In this document: positions 35,116 to 46,185 of the stretch, piece by piece
Layout: each line of letters opens with the position of its first letter
Position numbering within the stretch: position 1 is the first letter of the stretch
The notes under the pieces: model-generated
Told to the model about the DNA's origin: nothing
Seen by the model: only the letters and a program-made list of their open reading frames with translations
Databases searched by the model: none
Source: Paramacrobiotus metropolitanus
Lineage: Eukaryota; Tardigrada; Eutardigrada; Parachela; Macrobiotidae
Direction of reading: 5' to 3'
DNA: 64,000 nt
Assembly: GCF_019649055.1 (NCBI RefSeq)
Contig: NW_026570378.1
Coordinates: 186,001 to 250,000, forward strand
Made by a program: the position numbers and the translations under genes

Positions 35116-35524
35116 CAGGCCCGCGTTGGAGGGGGGGGGACGGTGGGGGCGGCCGCCCCCACCAGTCTCGGTTTGGCGCCGCCGGCAGGGGCGGACTTTT
35201 AAACTTGGCGCAGCCGAGCCGCCAGGGGGGCGCTTTAAATTTTTAATAATTTTTGATTTTTTCGAATTTTTTAAAAATAATAATTGCGTTTTTTCAAGTT
35301 TTTAGGTTTCTTTTAAACTTATTATCATTCTTTCGTATTTTGTACACTTTTTTAAAGCTTTTTTCTAATTTTTTGAAATTTTTTTATTAAAATTTTTTTA
35401 AAAAAATAGTCCGCCCCCGGGCGGATTTCCAAAATTTGGGCCGCCCCCCGGCGATTTTTGGGCTCCACGCCGCCCCCCGGCGGCCTTCCGCCCCCCCTAC
35501 CCAAAAGATGCCAGCGCGGGCCTG
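35116..35524. mobile_element. Small inverted-repeat element with G/C-rich ends and AT-rich core
   Basis: The ends are CAGGCCCGCG (35116-35125) and CGCGGGCCTG (35515-35524), a perfect 10-bp inverted repeat. They are followed by very G-rich, respectively C-rich, DNA (runs of up to nine G) and an AT-rich core of about 200 bp. The composition is wholly unlike the surroundings, which fits a non-autonomous insertion. I found no clear target-site duplication, so the superfamily is unknown. It lies between the two LRR-like units. Confidence 0.6.
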
Positions 35525-35760
35525 GCTATGTAATCGGTCGGTCAATTGGTCGGTTACTTGTTAGTGACGTCGCGGATCTGGATTGTTCGGTACCGTTCAG
35601 TAAACCGCCTATCGAAATGTACCCGTGAGGGCTTTTATTAAGTACGGTTTTGCTGTTTCTTATTCTCAACATGCAGCCAGCCCTTAACCAAAAGCCAAAC
35701 CCAAGAAATTTCGTAACGTGAACAGGAACAGCATCTAATAAGCATCATCGGTTACTACGG

Positions 35761-36936
35761 TTAGCAGCGCACTTTGTAACACGCTGTGTTGTACGAGAAC
35801 TGTGTACCGGCACGGACATTGTCCTGTGTAAAATTTTTCCCGCAGTCCACACTGAGCACCGATTGATAGCTATCCCGAATCCACACGGCGGCCGACAGGA
35901 AATTTCCCAGAATATACGCTTGGCCCTTGACCTTTTCCGCGATCAAACTGGGATTCTTTTTGAGGAAGTTGCGCAACCAGGCAAAGGAGCAGTCACAGTG
36001 CAGCTTCCTCACTCGTTCCACATCCGCATCGGCAATGAAATTCCCCGCGGGCAGATTATGCTTAAGCCCATCGGTTTTCTGCTCCATAAAGTATGCGATG
36101 TGCTCCTCGATCACCAAGCTACGCAGATAGCCGAGATTGGTGAAAGTGTACGGTTCCATTGACTCGATAGTTGACCCTAGAAAACGCATCATGCGCACCT
36201 GCGGCATCCGTTCGAAATCGCGCTTCTTCACGACCAAACCCCAGCACGACTGCATATCAAACCGCAGCACGAACGGCAGATTCCCGAGATCGTAGACTTT
36301 TGCTGTCGCCGAGTTGGTGACGCAGTTGCGGATAGACAAATGGATGAGCTGGTTGCGGATCGGTTCGATGACGTCCGTGTGTACCGGGTCGGTGGTGTCG
36401 TTGCGCTCCTGCAGTTCGATTTTCGTGGCGCGATTGGCGGCCAGGGTCGGGATATTTTTGGTTAATTGCACCATCGCGGCGCGGTCGTTCGCGCTGCAGC
36501 CGACATCGAGGTAGGTCTTGGATGTCGGTTGAAAGAGAAATTCGTCGTTGGTGGTGGTGTTGCACTGGGGGATGATCGGAGGATTGCAAGCGCCCTCTGG
36601 CTTTATCAACGCAACATAGGCATTGCATTCATCGGTGGTTAAACGATCCACGCGGAATGAAAACGTTGCGGCTGGAGTCGGTGCGTTACTAGCGGCGGGC
36701 GGGTTACACTCAGTTTCCAGTTCATAACCAGCAGAAACACCTGTTAAAGAGCAACAGTATAATTCCCGTTATTCTTTGAATACATTAGTGATAGTCACGA
36801 ACAGCAACACCTGCATCACAGTGCTTTTTAGAACCATTTCCGTAAACAAAATTTACGATATTTGCGCTAAACACTTACCGGTGGCCTTACCGGCTAACAG
36901 GAAACAAGCGAGCCATAATACCGGGAATAACTCCAT
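35761..36936 (-). CDS. Secreted LRR-like protein, type A copy 2
   Basis: Exons 36879-36936 (MELFPVLWLACFLLAG signal peptide) and 35761-36740 encode 345 residues. The mature protein differs from copy 1 at only about ten positions; the flanks are also similar, and the two second exons have the same length (980 bp). Cys positions, degenerate LRR units and the LRRCT-like cap (LHCDCSFAWLRNFLKKNP) are all kept. The 144-bp intron has diverged more than the coding exon, which suggests gene conversion or purifying selection on the protein. It is divergent to the intact type B gene at 37989. Confidence 0.75.
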
Positions 36937-37988
36937 CGTTCAGAATCTGTGGAGAAAAAGAACAGCCATTTCGGGAACCCTAATTTTAATTTCTGTGCTT
37001 AGATCGGCTTAATTTTTAGAGAATGGCAGTACCTACTGTAACCGATAATACATCAGTTGGCCGATAACTTACCGACTGCGAAATCTGTTTTTAGTAGCGG
37101 TTTTAATAAAACTTAAGACACGAAGAAGATGGTGTAATAATATTCTACCTGAGAGGAAATCTGCTGTGTAGCTGTCGGTGGCGACGGTGGCTGGGCAATT
37201 TGAACGCACAACTGTGATTAGATCGCAAATCGCTAAAAAATCGAACGTAGTCTGTAGCAGTAGAAGTGCAAATGGAACCGTAGTGTTTAAGGTATGGTAG
37301 CTTACGATTGCACTACATGATAATATTATCATGCTCGCCTGGGCTCATCTACCGGCATATACTGTATGTACCTAGAAAGCAGAAAGGAAGGCAGTATCTC
37401 ATTACTGTTATACAGCAAAGCTAATGAAAAATGTTCACAAAACTTCTTGCTAGCAATTTTCCATTAGGTAAACCTGCAGGCCACCGTTATGAATTTTTTA
37501 ACAGTACAGCAGTACCATTTTTCGTGCCGAGGGCATTGAAAAGAGGTGCAGCTGTCTGTTATTTTTTCAGTACTTACAGTGTTAATTATGTTAGTCAGCA
37601 AAGCGTGTCCTCGAATTTCCTGTCAGTGTCACGTGTAATTTATTTCTTAGTTGGTTGTTCGTATAGCATGTACCGTATTAATTGAGAATTTCAGCAAACA
37701 GATCAGCAAGCTGGTCTGATAAGAAAGCGTACTGTACTCGTTTCATACCTGGCAAAGTTGACACTTTTTCTCGGAAAAAATCGACGCTTTGGTCTTCGCC
37801 GATCAACCTAAGAGGACAACTGTACATGTAAACCATAATTTGTAGCCAAATTTTCCCTTAAGAATCTTCTTGTTGTCGTTTTGTGGTGAATCATCTTTTC
37901 CTTGGACACTTTTTCAGCACTGTCACAAAAACGTACATATATTATCACGAATGCTCGCACTGATAAAACACATCAAAGTGCCACCACC
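36937..37988. promoter_or_regulatory. Divergent intergenic region between type A copy 2 and type B copy
   Basis: This ~1-kb spacer corresponds to 31464-32483 in the first unit and to ~39580-40606 in the third. Shared words include GCAGGCCACCGTTATGAATT, GAAAGCAGAAAGGAAGGCAGTA-like, TTTTTAGTAGCGGTTTTA and ATTTCGCTAAA-like. Conservation across three copies and head-to-head layout make a shared promoter region likely. Individual sites cannot be assigned. Confidence 0.5.
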
Positions 37989-39133
37989 ATGAGTTTACCC
38001 CTGTTGCTGCTGCTCTCAGCTGCGTCGACGACTGGTAAGCACCACTGTTCTTAAAATGTTTCACATGAGCATGCATTTCGCCGACAGGTTTCACCGATGA
38101 CCTGGAGACCGAATGTGCCGTGCCTCCACCGCCGCCGTCAACGTTTTCTCATTCCGACTTCCCCTTCCGCACCGACACATTGACACGGGAGGAATTCTGT
38201 GTGCGCTTCATGAAGGACACAGACTGTAACCAAGAGTGGGAGGCACCCGATTTTCCCAACTGTCTCAATGCATCCGAAGCGGAATTCCAGCGCCATCCCT
38301 ACGCATCTATGGCAAAGTGGACCTTTGTCGAATTCGGTTGCGCTGAGGAAACACGGGACCGTATGAAAACACGAGCGGAGACCTTCCGCCGAATCAGCCC
38401 GCGGCGCGCCATCAGCATTGCGTTCTACGCAGACAGTGAAGACCGGGAAGAATTTGATCCCATTAATTTTGATGTGGTGGACCCCGTCCGCAACCAGGTG
38501 ATACAAGTGGCAGTGATGAGGTGCGCCACCGTGCACACCACCGAAAAGACCTACAAACTCGGCGACCTGCCGCAGGCGCTTCTCTACTTCCTGGGTTTGC
38601 ATTGTCACAATCTGGTCATCAAGAAAGCGCATTTTTCCCGAATGCCCGGATTACGTCAAATACAACTAATGTCGGCGACCATCGGAGAACTGGAACCCTA
38701 CACATTTACCGATCTCCCGGATCTACGATCGTTGATTTTAGAGGATAAAATTGGCAATAGTTTAGTAGCTCGTGTGCAGTATGCTGGTTATTTTGACACA
38801 AGCCTGTTGCCGGACACCGCTGTCGAAAATGTACGACGTCTGCACTGTGACTGCTCATTTGCCTGGTTTCGCAATTTTCTCAAGAAGAAGCCTTACCTGA
38901 TTGCCGCCAAGAAAAAAGGCGTGGTTACGATGGGAACGTACATAAAGCCCAGTAAAGATGTTCTTTCACCGGGAGCGTTTCGCAACATCAGTACCATGAC
39001 TGCCCGTGAAGCAACGACAATGGACTGGAACCCGGTGCTCAGTGTGGACTGCGCTCACGAGTTCAACTGGAGAAACACACAGGCCGGCGACCAGTTTGCT
39101 TATAATACATCCTGCTATAATCTAAATTGTTGA
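37989..39133 (+). CDS. Secreted LRR-like protein, type B, intact copy
   Basis: Exons 37989-38034 and 38088-39133 (53-bp intron) encode 363 residues. The signal peptide is MSLPLLLLLSAASTTG. A short acidic segment (FTDDLETEC) and a poly-proline linker (PPPPPSTF) follow, then a Cys-containing N-cap (CVRFMKDTDCNQEWEAPDF, NCLNASEAEF), a long conserved segment, LRR-like units (LPQALLYFLGLHC, MPGLRQIQLM, LEPYTFTDLPDLRSLIL), the LRRCT-like cap (LHCDCSFAWFRNFLKKKP) and the tail ending SCYNLNC. Overall order matches the type A protein, so both descend from one ancestor, with B having gained the N-cap. Predicted secreted and disulfide-rich; ligand unknown. Confidence 0.75.
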
Positions 39134-40606
39134 GCCGATGTGAGACACTTTAGTGAAACTTAGTGGGCTACGTATGTTTCTACCATACGAGCGGGCAGAG
39201 CTGACACTCTTATTGCTACACCGGTATTTAGACTGCTGAATGCTGTTATCAGGATACCCTTTCGATTACTTGCAAGTGCGTTATTTTTTGTTATTGTTAT
39301 TGCAATTAAAATGTTCGTCTACGAAAGTTTATCTTCTGTCTTGTTTATCTCTACTTTGTATTGTACTATCCTATCGTCCAGCCTGCAGTTTGTAGCAAAC
39401 AATGATCCGCCAGTTGGTCGACGGACACTGTGGCAAATAGACCCGATGCCGCCCCGTCACGAAAATCAAGCTACGTCTTTCTAGTGCGTCTTGGTTTTCA
39501 TTAGTTTCTTAGTTTTTCTTAGGTCTTTTTATCTTTCTTAGTTTTTGGGAAGCCATGAATAGCTTTATTGTTTACAATCTGCTGGAAATAATAACAGCGG
39601 TTTTGGGGACTAAATTTTCTTATTTTGTATCTTAATTCGGTTTTATTTTCAGATCAATTTTTAACATAATGTGGGCCTGTGGCGATCACAGGTTATGTTG
39701 CTGATTCTGCTCACCGATTATAAAATCTGTTTTCTTCATCGTTCTTGGCAGCGGTTTTTATAACAAATAATTGTAAGACACGAAGAAGATGGCCGTCTGA
39801 TAATGGTCTACCTGAAAGCACTATAGTTGTCGGCGGTACGTAGTTAAACAACTCGAGAGCAAGTGAATAACTGAGATTAAGATCACAAAACGCTAAATCA
39901 CAGTCGAATGTAGCAGTATAAGCGAAACAGAATTAAGAACTGTTGTAGATGTATTCGAGCTTATAATGATAATACGTACACACTCGTATCACGCTCGCCC
40001 GTATTCACCCACCGGTATATACACATAGAAAAACTTAACAGAAAGGAAGGCCGCTACGCTGTTATACGACATTGAAAAAGTAAAAATGTTCACAAATCCC
40101 GATTGTCCACAATTATTCTTTAAGTAAAGCTGCAGGCTACAGTTGCGAACGTTTTATCAGCATACCAATACTGATTTTCGAGCCGAGGGCATTGAAAAGA
40201 GGTACAGCTGTCTGTAAAATTTCCGTTATTTCCGTTATAAGTTAGTCAGCAAAGCGTACGCTCGCGCTTCTAATGTGCCCATGTAATTTATTTCTAAGTG
40301 GATCGCACGGTACGTATTTGAATACCGGTATTTCAGCAGAAACATCATCAGATCTGATAAAAAAACGAACTCATTTAATAGAAAGTGCTTGGCAGTTTAG
40401 ACTGGTCTTCTCGAAAACATTTGCGCTATTGCCTTCTCTGCTGCACCTACCATGACAACTGTAAACCGAAATTTGTAGCCAAATTTTCGGAAAACTTCAA
40501 TAATTCTCGCCATCGTAATGCACTGAAATAGTTTCCCTTGGACTTTTATTTTCAGCACGGCCACGAATACTGATACCGTCACGAATTCTTGCAAAATAAT
40601 ACAATA
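39134..40606. other. Spacer of the third LRR-like unit; type A gene lost
   Basis: From about 39575 the sequence again resembles the divergent spacer, starting almost exactly at the base upstream of the type A start codon (CAATCTGCTGGAAATAATAACAGCGGTTTTGGGG, compare 31468-31500). It continues to the type B gene at 40607. The type A coding exons that should lie at its left are absent; instead there is unrelated DNA at 39134-39570. A deletion removed that gene and left its promoter half. Confidence 0.55.
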
Positions 40607-41786
40607 ATGCACACCAGTTCATCCGGGGTGAGTTTACCGCTGTTGCTGCTGCTGTTTTCGGCAGTTTCGGTTACCGGTAAGCAGCACTGTACTTTACGAA
40701 GCTCACATGCGCATATTGTCAACAATTTTGTCGACAGGTTTCACCGATGACCTGGAGACTGAATGCGCCGTGCCTCCGCCTCCGCCCCCAAAGTTTTCTC
40801 CTTCCGACTTCCCCTTCCGCACCGACACATTGACACGGGAAGAATTCTGTGTGCGCTTCATGAAGGAAACAGACTGTAACCAAGAGTGGGGGACACCTGA
40901 TTTTCCCAACTGTCTCAATGCATCCGAAGCAGAATTCCGGGGCCATTCATATGCATCAGTGGCAACTTGGACTTACGTGGAATTCAGCTGCGCGTCGGAA
41001 ACACGGGATCGTATGAAAACACGAGCGGAGACATTCCGCCGAATCAGCCCGCGGCGCGCCATCAGCATTGCGTTTTACGCAGACCATGAAGACAGGGAAC
41101 AATTTGATCCCATTAATTTCGATGTCGTCGACCCCATCCGCAACCAGGTGATACAAGTGGCAGTAATGAGGTGCGCCACCGTACACACCACAGAAAAGAC
41201 ATACAAGCTGGGCGATCTACCGCAGGCACTTCTGTACTTCCTGGGTTTGCGTTGTACCAACTTGGTCATCAAGAAAGTGCATTTTTCGAGGATGCCTCGA
41301 TTACGTCAGATACACTTGATGTCGGCGACCATCGGCGAACTGGAGCCCTATACGTTTACCGATCTCCCAGATCTGCAGTCAATCATTCTGGAGGACAAAA
41401 TTGGCAACAGTTTGGTGGCACGCGTGCATTATGCTGGTTTTTATGACACCCGACTGTTGCCGGACGCCGCTGTCGAAAATGTGCGCCGTCTGCACTGTGA
41501 GTGCTCATTTGCTTGGTTTCGCAATTTTCTCAAAAAGAAACCTTATCTGATTGAAGCCAAGCGAGAAGGCCAAGTGGTTACGATGGGGACGTTTAAACTG
41601 CCCAGTAGTGATGTTCTGCCACCGGGAACTTTCCGTAATGTCAGTACCTTGAGTGCTAGAGAAGCAACGGCAATGGACTGGAACCCGGTGCTCAGTGTGG
41701 ACTGCGCTCACGAGTTCAACTGGAGAAACACACAGGCCGGCGACCAGATTGCTTATAATACATCCTGCTATAATTTGAACTGCTGA
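40607..41786 (+). CDS. Secreted LRR-like protein, type B, second intact copy
   Basis: Exons 40607-40676 and 40738-41786 (61-bp intron) encode 372 residues. The signal peptide is longer at the N-terminus than in the neighbour (MHTSSSGVSLPLLLLLFSAVSVTG). The mature part has the same order: acidic FTDDLETEC, six prolines, N-cap Cys (CVRFMKETDCNQEW), LRR-like units (LPQALLYFLGLRC, MPRLRQIHLM, LEPYTFTDLPDLQSI), LRRCT-like cap (LHCECSFAWFRNFLKKKP) and tail SCYNLNC. It is the only LRR-like gene here without a type A partner. Long identical stretches shared with the pseudogene at 32484 (GDHRRTG-region, 41285-41400) hint at gene conversion. Confidence 0.75.
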
Positions 41787-42007
41787 TATCCACCATAAAA
41801 TCGATCCCCAGTGCGGTTACCAATTCCGGCTGCATGCAAAAATGGAGAACGAAGCGACTTTACGACATCAACCTAACATAACTTCCATTGTTGTTTTATC
41901 TTCCCTGAGATCTTTAATTTTTGTTATGATCCAAAAATTACTTTATATTGTAAAGGAAGCCGTTCGAAAATTAAAAATTGCAGTTGCTCTTGGATAAGTT
42001 CATAAAA

Positions 42008-42107
42008 CCAAGACCAACAGAAAGGTCATGACAACCAAGAAAGAGTGTAATAGGAAACAACCCTCCTATTATATTCTTCCCTGCCAAGACCTTTCAGTTA
42101 GTCTTGG
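42008..42107 (+). repeat. ~100-nt imperfect hairpin
   Basis: The left arm (from 42008) begins CCAAGACCAACAGAAAGGTC and the right arm (to 42107) is its complement with a few mismatches. The two arms pair over about 44 bases to an ~8-nt loop around 42050-42058. It is near no gene boundary. It could be a small fold-back element or a structured RNA; the sequence alone does not decide. Confidence 0.5.
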
Positions 42108-43183
42108 CTTTATAAACTGGTTCGAATGCAGAAGTTTGCCTTTCCTCTTATCCATTAAAGCTATTGGCCCTAATGACACAAGGCACCGGGTAGCCTGCAA
42201 ACCATCACAAAACCAGTAAAACTTTTAGTACAGTGTGAACTACGACGATACCGCAGTGACGGACGCTGGCCGTTACGATCTCCCCAATTCATGTACATGT
42301 ACTATCGAAAAGTACGGATACCGTTCGCCAGTTCTAAAAATGTATTTCAATGCGTTTATGCAGACACTAGGGTGCCTAATAAACGTAACGTAATATTGTA
42401 TTTTGTAAACATGGAAAGGCATCCAGTATGCAAAATATTGTAGCGTTACGTTGGTGATTTTATTGCTGGAAAAGGGAGAATAAACCAAGCTGGTCACCAT
42501 TTACCGCTTTCCAGGTGAAGGTTTAGCAAACCGTCGACGGTCGACCCACGTCATAAATTGCATGGACGTCCACGCTGTCGACTGTAAAATAACGCGAACG
42601 CGCATATCATATTAAGCAATTTGCACTCATAGTTTTCACCGAGATCACCACGAGTCCCGTACTTCATCTTTGGAACCACAATAATGGTGTAATGATTTTG
42701 CTTTATTACTTCCGACAGTATTGCAGTAAACAACTTCCAACAGGTAATTTCAACTTATCACCTCAGTGCGGCCGCGATACTTAGTTTAAGCATCGTAAAT
42801 CGCGTGGCTGCTGTAAAACTTGGAGGATACGTATGAACGATATGTGTGGCCCAGTGTGGGAACAAGATAAGGATTACTTAATGAACGGCTCATAAACTTC
42901 ACCACCGCAGTATTCATCGAAGACAATTCCAAATTTAGAACGACTGTGTTTGTGCCTACCGGAAACGCCGCATATCGATATTTACGTTTGCCTTTGAGCA
43001 TAAATACACAAGTGACAAAATTCAGTGTTTTAACACGTGACGTCCATTATTATTCGGCTTTCTCGATTTCCTGGATGGATGAAAGTAAAGCGTTTTATAT
43101 AAATTCCGAAAGTTTCGCGTAATCCTTTCCTCAGCAGAATGTACCAGGGTGTGAGGTAAACTGAGCCACTGTTCAGTACGTAG
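42108..43183. other. Intergenic upstream of the magnesium transporter
   Basis: I see no supported gene in this ~1.1 kb. Short minus-strand frames (42786-43342) overlap the transporter's 5' end and lack recognisable domains. Confidence 0.4.
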
Positions 43184-45330
43184 ATGTCTGGCGATCCTCT
43201 CTCCATAATTAACATCGACCCCGAAAACCGTAGTTGTATTAATCATGGTTTCGGCATGGATAATGGGAAAGCAATACCCAAACATGTGGACACGGAACTG
43301 CCCCCCGTGGAGATTATCGAAGATGTCGCTACCGCTGTCCAAATGCCTAACGACATTCCCATCTTCGACACACTGGTCATCGAAGTACCACTGGGCAAGG
43401 AGAAACTCAAGGGATTAATTCTACAGATCTTCGTGCCCTTTCTGTTAGCCGGATTGGGTATGGTGGGTGCTGGTGTTTTATTGGACTGGGCAGAACACTG
43501 GACTGTTTTTATCGAAATCAGCGAGATTTTAATTATGGTGCCGGCGCTGTTAGGCTTAAAGGGCAATCTGGAGATGACGCTAGCCTCGCGTCTTTCCACG
43601 CAGATGAACACAGGAGGCTTTGAGGATCGGAAGCGGAAATGGAAAATTATCGGGTGTAATGTGGCACTCAACCAAGTATTATCCACTGCGGTGGGCTTTC
43701 TGGCGTCTATTTTAGCGGTAACCATGTACGCCATTAACCATAAAGGCGAAGTGCAAACACGAAACGTACTCTTGGTGCTCGGCACGGCTATGTTGTCGGC
43801 GTGTTCAACAAGTGTCATTCAAGGTTGGTCCTACACGCAGAACCTTTGGTTTTCGTGGCCTTGTAAGCAAGTATATAGTACGGTTATTTTATGCTTCTAA
43901 ATTATAAAATTGCATGACTTTTCTCTTCACTCCAGATACTGTGATGATTGGGACTATTCTCTTTGCCAAACGCTACCATCTCAATCCGGACAATATTGCC
44001 ACGCCGGTTGCGGGAACAATTGGAGATGTGTTGACGTTGGGCATCTTATCTGGATTTAGCTATCTCTTTTACAGCGCCTTTGGTAATAAGAAACATTCAG
44101 TGCCAGTGAAACCGTTTAGCTGTGCTTACGGAACTGAATGGCGATATTGCAGATGTGCAATATCGACAATGAGTTCCGTAAGCACAGCTAAATGATGTCT
44201 CTAGAAACATCGTACTGGTTAATCGGCCCCGTAGTGGCTATCAGCTGTTTAACGTGCTTGGTGCCATTATGGGTCTGGCTGGCACGGAAGGAGCCCACAA
44301 CCCGCCACGTACTGATCCATGGTTGGATACCTGTTATTGTAGCCATGATCATCAGTAGCTGCTCGGGAATTATTCTGGAGAAAGTGCTCAGCACCGGTCG
44401 ATATTTTACCGGACTGGCGGTGTTTCAACCTCTTATAAACGGTACTTGCAACGGACATACAGATATTAGTGACCTCTAGCTCGAAGATAAGCAGTCCTTT
44501 TGCTTTGGCCATTTGAACTACCCATGTTGATAAAAGAAAACAAATTTATGGAACATAACGGAAATACTTAGGCACCCGTAACGGTGGGTAATAATTTGTG
44601 CCATGCAAACTATACGCTTTTCAGGTGTGGGAGGAAACATTGTATCAGTGCAATCCAGTCGGATTGCCACATATCTCCATTTGGCCTACAAGATCCCCGG
44701 GCGCGTACCTCAGGATTACAGATTCTGTCACAGTCCTTGTCACTCTTTCTGTTCGCATTCAAACGTCAACTCCCGGACGGCTCGCCTCTTGCTGATGATG
44801 GTCATACCGGGACACTTGGTCTTCTTATTCGTGATAACCTTTGCCAAAGACGACGCGATGACTTTGCGCTTTGCCGTGGTGTTCATTGCTATGGCCTTAA
44901 TTCAAGTGTCCATGCTTCTTTACCTATCAGATGTGGTCACGCATTTCGCCTGGAAAAAAGGACTAGGTAACAAAATTATTTTTTGTTTCGTGCTGTGCAG
45001 AGGTTTGTAATATCTTGCTAGCTGTTCCGCGTAGCCTACGTTTTGCATAAAATTTTCCCGTAATCGCCATTAAATTTGTGTAACAAGTATTTGCATAAAT
45101 GAAACATTTTGAATTGACGCAATTTAAAATATTTCACAAATTCAAATAAGTACTTGTTACACAAATTAAGGAATGCTTCATTAGAGATTCATCAAGCGAT
45201 GCATGTTGTAGATCCTGATAATCAAACCATTCCATATCTGACGGCACTGGGCGATTTGAGTGGAACCGGTCTGTTGGCTTTAGCTTTCTTTTTATTATAC
45301 GTGACCGGTACTAACGACAACGTGCACTGA
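43184..45330 (+). CDS. SLC41A: SLC41-type magnesium transporter (MgtE-related)
   Basis: Five exons, 43184-43823, 43936-44082, 44205-44441, 44625-44966 and 45212-45330, all joined in phase 1, give 494 residues, close to vertebrate SLC41A1-A3. After a soluble acidic N-terminus, the first MgtE half begins at [19 protein letters not shown] and includes the signature [26 protein letters not shown]. The second half includes [59 protein letters not shown] and, near the C-terminus, [20 protein letters not shown]. These paired Pro- and Gly-rich motifs form the cation pore in MgtE relatives. It should work in the plasma membrane in Mg2+ transport. Which of A1-A3 it matches cannot be told. Introns 2 and 4 hold hairpins. 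Confidence 0.9.
44115..44192 (+). ncRNA. Candidate microRNA-like hairpin filling intron 2 of SLC41A
   Basis: A 78-nt near-perfect fold-back: a 21-bp perfect outer stem (left arm starts TTTAGCTGTGCTTACGG, 44115-44135; right arm 44172-44192), a symmetric 6+6 internal loop, a 10-bp perfect inner stem (CGATATTGCA/TGCAATATCG) and a 4-nt loop GATG. It takes up most of the 122-nt intron. Size and shape fit a pre-microRNA. The almost total lack of mismatches also fits a recent small inverted duplication, so the RNA-gene call is only a hypothesis. Confidence 0.35.
45073..45167 (+). repeat. Inverted repeat in intron 4 of SLC41A
   Basis: Perfect 17-bp arms, AATTTGTGTAACAAGTA at 45073-45089 and its complement ending at 45167, enclose about 60 bp that pair further but imperfectly. 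It is the second fold-back within introns of the same gene. It could be a small MITE remnant or a structured intron. Confidence 0.5.
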
Positions 45331-46185
45331 AGTTTTGAACTGGTTTTTTCTTAATTAAACATCCTTTTAAGCAACGTGACACGTCCTCCATCGACATTGT
45401 TGGCACACATTCTCTTATGCAGCAGTGATAGTGAACGGTCCATGAGGCTTCATAGTCATGAATATGATCTCATGACTATACTGTGTATGTAGTGAGTTTT
45501 GATAAGGTACAAGTTTGTATAAATAGTACTTGAATGGCCGTTGTGTGTAAGACGGTATACTAATACCATAACCTGTTTCATTTTTGTGGGGCCTCGTTTT
45601 ATGTTATAAGTGATTTTGTTTTACCGGTAAGTCAGGTTGCATTGTTTTTGGGCGTACACGTGCTGCGTGAGAGGAACTATAAGTCATTGCTAGTCTCTGA
45701 TTGTCTGCGTCTGCGGCCTTTCCATGTCTCCGGACATCCTGGTGCTTATAATAATTTTTGTGAAACTGATAAAAGTAAGAGTACTCGACTGCTTGAACAT
45801 GAAGAGTAAGTGTCTGATGCATCTGAAATCCGTAAAAAAAGCAGCAAAAGTAAATTTGTTGTAAGATACCAGTCAACTAGGCGTGAGCCTTGTCTTCAGA
45901 CCAACCGCCGTCGGTTGGCCACCACGCTGGACGGCTGGATCACGATGAAAGCCATCCTAACAAAACTCAAAAGCTTAGCCGAGAGTGATTTCTCATTTCT
46001 GAAATTTTGTCTTCTCGGTTTTTTTGTCTCTGCCAGTCTGCCTAATTATGGCTGTCAGACATTTTTGCTGAACAGTTTTGGCGAGATAGTAAAGCTGTGT
46101 TGTTTCGTTAACCGAATCTTCAGTTTATCCTGAGGGAATTTAAACTAACTGTGTAAGGTCTGTGTTGCAACTTGCAAGTGAAGAC
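45331..46185. other. Intergenic, no gene recognised
   Basis: This is the 3' flank of SLC41A and 5' flank of the MATH-BTB gene. A 9-bp inverted repeat (TAGTCATGA ... TCATGACTA) lies near 45453-45479. No gene is supported. Confidence 0.4.

Noticed and set aside
36257-36628. Arg/His/Pro-rich frames opposite the LRR-like type A genes
   Set aside because: Shadow frames of the conserved coding exons; they recur at the same offset in both copies and lack independent support.
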